36,826 nucleotides of DNA. Source: Balamuthia mandrillaris (taxonomy: Eukaryota; Discosea; Longamoebia; Balamuthiidae). Positions 33,270-36,826 of this stretch are shown in pieces. The stretch spans positions 1-36,826 of the forward strand of contig JAVKOQ010000447.1 in the NCBI GenBank assembly GCA_031835245.1. Direction: 5' to 3'. Both the position numbers and the translations under genes were made by a program. The notes beneath the pieces are model-generated. The model searched no databases, was not told the origin of the DNA, and worked only from the letters and a program-made list of their open reading frames with translations. How positions within the stretch are numbered: the first letter of the stretch is position 1; each line of letters begins with the position of its first letter.

Positions 33270-33800
33270 TTATTTTAGAGAGTGGAGAAAAGGGATCAGA
33301 AAAATCAAAAATTTATTTTTTAGGGGGCTTTTTTTTTTTCGTTTTGTTCTTTTGGCCAGTCTTTTCTTTGTCACGCTGGGCACCTTTTCTTCGTTCTGTT
33401 CTTTTTTTTGAGGAGAGAGGAGCTTCACGACCTGTGTTTTCTGGTACCGTGGGTTGGGCTTCAGTTGTCGTTTTGGAGAGAGAGGCTTCCTTTTGTCCAC
33501 TCGGGGATCCTGGTAGTTCACCACGGGTGCGACGCCATAGATCTCTTCCGTTTTACAGTTCTTTTGCCATTGAGAGGTACGCTTTGCTTTGCACTCTTCA
33601 AAAATGACAAAAATCAACTTCAGAAAAAGAATCTGCTTGATACAAAAAGTGACAAACATACCACTTTGGGTTTTTGTTTTTTGATTTTGTTGTTTTTTTG
33701 GTGCAGCCGCCGCCACCGCCGCTGCCTTTTTCTTTGTTGTTTCAGGTTTTGTTAAATTTGATTGAAAGGTACGTTCGGTTTCTGGTGTTTGTGTGAGGTG
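33270..33800 (-). CDS. Possible small basic protein inside the MULE
   Basis: An open minus-strand frame runs from 33800 to a stop at 33270 and is very rich in Lys, Arg and Gln (KKQQNQKTKTQS, then ECKAKRTSQWQKNCKTEEI and a tail KKRLAKRTKRKKKS). It can be read through, or spliced by a 66-nt GT-AG intron at about 33682-33617 (GTATGT...TTTGAAG) that keeps the frame. No in-frame ATG is visible near its beginning, so a 5' exon is missing from my model or it is not coding. It could be a second transposon product or a trailing exon of another transcript; no known domain recognised. Confidence 0.35.
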   Translation of the reverse strand, partial: HLTQTPETERTFQSNLTKPETTKKKAAAVAAAAPKKQQNQKTKTQSGMFVTFCIKQILFLKLIFVIFEECKAKRTSQWQKNCKTEEIYGVAPVVNYQDPRVDKRKPLSPKRQLKPNPRYQKTQVVKLLSPQKKEQNEEKVPSVTKKRLAKRTKRKKKSPLKNKFLIFLIPFLHSLK

Positions 33801-33869
33801 TTAGCTAAAAGTAGGAAAGGAGGGAGAGATTTTGTTTAAAAAAAAGAGATACTAACTTAATTCAAGCAA

Positions 33870-36404
33870 TCATTCTTCTGTGAGTCGCAGGTTGGTTGCT
33901 ACTTTCGGCCTCTTTGTTGTATTGCGCGGCCTCCCAGGTGATGACTTCCCTGTAGCATATGCGATTGCTTGTTCTGCTTCTTCCTTGCTAGAGTACTCGA
34001 TTTTTGGCTCCACTGGATGTTGATGCTTTGTTCCTTGATTTTTGTTTGCATTCAGTTTGTCTTTCTCCTTTTCCTTCTCCTCCTCCTTCTCCTCCTTCTC
34101 CTCCTTCTCTTCTTTCTTATTGTTGTGTTCTTCTCCTTCAGAAGTTTCTTCCTCAAGATCTCCGCCGTCGTCCTCACCAAGTTCATCCATCGATGGCTCC
34201 TCCAACAGTAGCAGCGCCTGCTGTTCCTCGTCCTGTTCATCTCCCTCCTCTCCTTCCACATCTTCATCATCAAGGGTAACAGGCGCTACACGTTGCTCCA
34301 GGGAGTCAGTATCATCTGCTTCAACGATGTCATCTTCAACTATTCTTGCCACTTGGGAGGTGCTGCTGTTGGTGCGTCTTGTTTGTCTTTTCAGCCCAAG
34401 CTCTAAAAGGTTCTGATCTGAAAATGTTTTCTGTAGATGAGCAGCAAGTCCAAAAACGTGTTTGCACCTCCTACCATAATACCGAAAGTAAGGACAGGTG
34501 CATGAAGGCAATTCTATAGTCACGTCGTACTCATTCCATTTGAAAACGCCGTCAGCAAGCTCTACAAAATGTGCGTTCAATCCTTCTTCTACCGCTTTTT
34601 CCTCTCTGTCGTTGTTGTTGTCATCGTTTTTGCTGCCATTCTCTATTTCTTCTTTTTCTTTCTGTTTCTCACTCTGTTGGTGCTGTGCCAGCCGCAATCC
34701 CTCTTGATATCTCCTCCAAAGCCGGCAAACACCAAGGCTTGGGCGTTGCTGTAGTACATCGATGCGGTTGAGCTCCACATTGTAGCGGCGAAACACATTG
34801 TCTGCTAGCGTTAAGCCCAAGTTGTGATCCCCTTTGGTGCCTTTGCAGTGGAAATCACGAAGAATGCTACGAAAGATCGTCTCTGTTGCATTGTTGGTAT
34901 TCCACAAGCCCTCTCGGTACCCAGGACGATCAATGCTTTTCCACGTTGATGCCCATGGAGGAGAAAGCCAGTTCTTGTCAAAGTACTGCCAAAAACGGGT
35001 AATCCTCTTTTTTTGGCAATAGTTCTTCAACACTTTTGTTGCTTCTTCCTCTGCATCTTCTGTCATGGCATGTTGCAGGCTTTTTAACAAACCCAATACA
35101 CTTCCATCATCCTTCCCTTGTTGTTTGGTATTATTGTTAGTTTCTACTTGTATGAGCAACAACGAGAGGGAGAGAGCAGATGCATGAAAGAGAGAGAACA
35201 AACCATACTGCGCAACTTTTTTTCTCCACAGTTGTTGTGCATGAAAGTCACACAACACCACCTGAAAGCCAGCACTTGTCGCCCCGTTACGCTCCACCTT
35301 GTCTTTGTCGATCATTACGAAGGGTTGCCACGTAGGTTTTGGGGAGTAGATCGTTGTCGTCTGTGTCTCAAAAAAGTGACGAACAGACGAAAGGAAAAAG
35401 CGCACAACTGCTGCGCGTTCCTTGCTAGCAACAGCGAAGGCAACAGGCCAGCTCCGTCCCAAGTCATCTTGCACCACCAGTGCCCAAACGGGGTGATGTG
35501 ACTTGGATAGCTTGTAGATGCTGTCCAGGCCGACTACATCCTTACCCCATCGCTGAAGCACAGTGACTGCATAAGGCGCGATCAGAAAAATCATCCATGG
35601 CCGACGGGCCGCCGTGCGATCAAGGATGTACGTTTCACGGCTCTCCAAAGGTGGGAAAAGGATAGTAGAAGCCAGTTCTGGCCGATTCAAGGCCTCTTGG
35701 AGGGCTTCTGCGCTGGTTTGCCCTTTCTTGCCGATTCGCAGTTTTTTCCTTCCGTTGTGGATTACAGTGGCAATCTCCTGCACAGTGGGTACATCCCGAG
35801 CATCCTTGACCAGCTCACAAGCGCCCCCCAGCAACATTCGTTGCAGCTCGTGCGCCGTCATTGCTCCTCCTCTCCCATTCATTCCGTCTTCTTTTGTTCC
35901 TTGCCCATCCATCTGGCGGAGCCACTGCCGAAGCGCAGGTGTCATAGGCAAAGCGGAAGGCGCGCAAAACCCAGGTCCGTGGCTTTGGGCTTCCTTCTGG
36001 ATGTAGATGTAGGCCGTGTTTAGCTCATCTCTAAACACCACCCAACGGCTTTGTACTTCACAGTCCTTTAGTTTTTTGTTCTTCTTTCCTCTTGCAGGAG
36101 GAGCACAGGCAAAGCCGCCAGAGCAGTGAAGATTCTCGCTGAGTGCAACCTCAAGGACCCCATTCTTCACCTTCTTGACTTTAGGCGCCACCAACACTTT
36201 CACTCCTTCAAGGGTGGGCCGCGGATTACTAAGCACCTTCACTCCTGTTCGCTTTGTAAGCCCACGAGTTGATCTCCATTGGACTCGATAAAAGGTCGGA
36301 GCATCCTCTCCACCATTGTACAACCGTGAAAGCTGCTGCAATGGAACCTTTCGTTCAAAAATCCACCCGTAAATCTCGGCAAATCTTTTTTTCTTCGCTT
36401 CCAT
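33870..36404 (-). CDS. MULE transposase with SWIM zinc finger
   Basis: Mutator-superfamily DDE transposase, which cuts the element out and inserts it elsewhere. From the first ATG (MEAKKKRF, 36404) it is 844 aa. The catalytic triad is visible: D in VVGLDSIYKL (about 294), D in MIDKDKVER (about 366) and E in NNATETIF (about 508). The MULE-typical CDFHAQQLWRKKV follows the second D. A SWIM finger, CTCPYFRYYGRRCKH (about 640), follows the catalytic core as in plant MuDR/FAR1-type proteins. The C-terminus has long acidic and Glu/Lys-rich stretches and an AT-hook-like GRPR. A 57-nt GT-AG segment (35203-35147), pyrimidine-rich like local introns, could be removed in frame, turning AQYGLF...IQVETN into AQYVETN. 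Host co-option is possible, but the flanking inverted repeats favour a mobile element. Confidence 0.88.
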   Translation of the reverse strand: MEAKKKRFAEIYGWIFERKVPLQQLSRLYNGGEDAPTFYRVQWRSTRGLTKRTGVKVLSNPRPTLEGVKVLVAPKVKKVKNGVLEVALSENLHCSGGFACAPPARGKKNKKLKDCEVQSRWVVFRDELNTAYIYIQKEAQSHGPGFCAPSALPMTPALRQWLRQMDGQGTKEDGMNGRGGAMTAHELQRMLLGGACELVKDARDVPTVQEIATVIHNGRKKLRIGKKGQTSAEALQEALNRPELASTILFPPLESRETYILDRTAARRPWMIFLIAPYAVTVLQRWGKDVVGLDSIYKLSKSHHPVWALVVQDDLGRSWPVAFAVASKERAAVVRFFLSSVRHFFETQTTTIYSPKPTWQPFVMIDKDKVERNGATSAGFQVVLCDFHAQQLWRKKVAQYGLFSLFHASALSLSLLLIQVETNNNTKQQGKDDGSVLGLLKSLQHAMTEDAEEEATKVLKNYCQKKRITRFWQYFDKNWLSPPWASTWKSIDRPGYREGLWNTNNATETIFRSILRDFHCKGTKGDHNLGLTLADNVFRRYNVELNRIDVLQQRPSLGVCRLWRRYQEGLRLAQHQQSEKQKEKEEIENGSKNDDNNNDREEKAVEEGLNAHFVELADGVFKWNEYDVTIELPSCTCPYFRYYGRRCKHVFGLAAHLQKTFSDQNLLELGLKRQTRRTNSSTSQVARIVEDDIVEADDTDSLEQRVAPVTLDDEDVEGEEGDEQDEEQQALLLLEEPSMDELGEDDGGDLEEETSEGEEHNNKKEEKEEKEEKEEEKEKEKDKLNANKNQGTKHQHPVEPKIEYSSKEEAEQAIAYATGKSSPGRPRNTTKRPKVATNLRLTEE

Positions 36405-36732
36405 AATGAGAAAAAAAAAAGGAAAAAACAAAAAGCCAAACAAACAAAAAAGGTGTGTGATGGTTGTGTGTAGCTGTTTCTAGTTGAAAGAAAAAAGTTA
36501 AAGAAGAAGACCTTGTTACAACCCAAGAAAAAGTAACGGTAACGTTATTGAAAAAAAAAAGGCGGGAACAAAAAGAAAAGTATGGCGGGCAAGAATGGTG
36601 AGAGGAATAACCGTTGACCAAGGATACAGCATGCTTTCAATTCCTGACAGTTTCTTTTACAACGGTTATTCCTCTCGCCAAGCAAAGAGAAACACAGTAG
36701 CAATGTAACGATAGAGTTACTCATAATTCATG
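36405..36732. promoter_or_regulatory. MULE 5' region with a long inverted repeat
   Basis: About 330 nt between the transposase start and the right terminal repeat. Near-perfect 20-bp arms, GGTGAGAGGAATAACCGTTG (36597-36616) and its complement (36660-36679, one G-U type difference), flank a 43-nt loop. GGCGGGAA occurs at 36561. The inverted repeat may be a protein-binding site or a nested small element. Confidence 0.5.
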
Positions 36733-36826
36733 TCACCCTAATAGGTTGGGACTTTTACCTGAGGGGTGGAATTTTTATCGGTGGGGTGGGAAGTTTATGG
36801 TCGTGGGGTGGGATATCTACCATTTT
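36733..36826 (-). repeat. Right terminal inverted repeat of the MULE
   Basis: Read on the minus strand from the window edge inward, it has four units parallel to the left end: GGTAGATATCCCACCCC, then units ending CCCACC, CCCCTCA and CCTATT. Similarity to the left repeat is roughly 70-75% by eye, strongest at the (T)CCCACCCC cores and the shared CCCCTCAGGTAA. Confidence 0.78.

Larger units (their letters stand above)
33127..36826 (-). mobile_element. Mutator-like DNA transposon (MULE), right end at or beyond the window edge
   Basis: About 3.7 kb bounded by inverted repeats (33127-33210 and 36733-36826) that enclose a SWIM-finger MULE transposase and a small basic reading frame, both on the minus strand. 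The transposase frame is long and uninterrupted, so the copy may be recent. The right terminus may lie a few bases outside the window, so a target-site duplication cannot be tested here. Confidence 0.78.

Overview
The window is nuclear DNA of a unicellular eukaryote. Genes are split by many short GT-AG introns (about 55-350 nt), the standard code is used (TAA and TGA act as stops), intergenic gaps are mostly a few hundred bases, and there are no bacterial operons. I cannot place the organism more precisely. A striking feature is that introns are pyrimidine-rich on the sense strand, often as pure (CT)n or (TTC)n, whichever strand the gene is on.

Layout, left to right: the RNA polymerase I largest subunit (57-8047, +, 18 exons); an Mpv17/PMP22-family membrane protein (8265-9110, +, 3 exons); an intronless Ded1/DDX3 DEAD-box helicase (9343-11391, -); ER membrane complex subunit EMC4 (11803-13001, -, 5 exons); a kelch - F-box - Rho GTPase fusion protein (13231-16142, +, 6 exons); the inner-ring nucleoporin Nup205/Nup192 (16574-26060, +, 30 exons); an intronless BCS1-type AAA ATPase (26119-27564, -); a secreted FG-GAP protein (28101-32933, -, 13 exons); and a Mutator-like DNA transposon (about 33127 to the right edge) with a SWIM-finger transposase and terminal inverted repeats. 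I rebuilt each multi-exon gene by hand from phase-compatible GT-AG introns; every rebuilt coding length is a multiple of three and conserved family motifs run across the junctions.

The most interesting layer lies inside introns. Eight short elements have the hallmarks of intronic C/D box snoRNAs: RTGATGA box C, CTGA box D, internal C'/D' boxes and pairing terminal stems that differ in sequence between copies but still pair. Six sit in Pol I largest-subunit introns and two in Nup205 introns. They form three families whose guides are complementary to universally conserved rRNA: one to 18S at the site I recall as human Gm436, one to 18S at yeast Am974/human Am1031, and one to 25S/28S within GAGAACAGAAATC. 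In the Pol I gene every intron longer than 200 nt carries such an element and no shorter one does. The gene that makes the rRNA-transcribing enzyme therefore also appears to supply guides that modify its product.

Other notable points: the Rho domain of the fusion protein has proline at the positions equivalent to Ras G12 and Q61 and ends in a CaaX box; a decayed copy of one FG-GAP exon lies inverted 14.6 kb away, upstream of NUP205; and the transposon's inverted repeats are each built from four tandem ~20-bp units.
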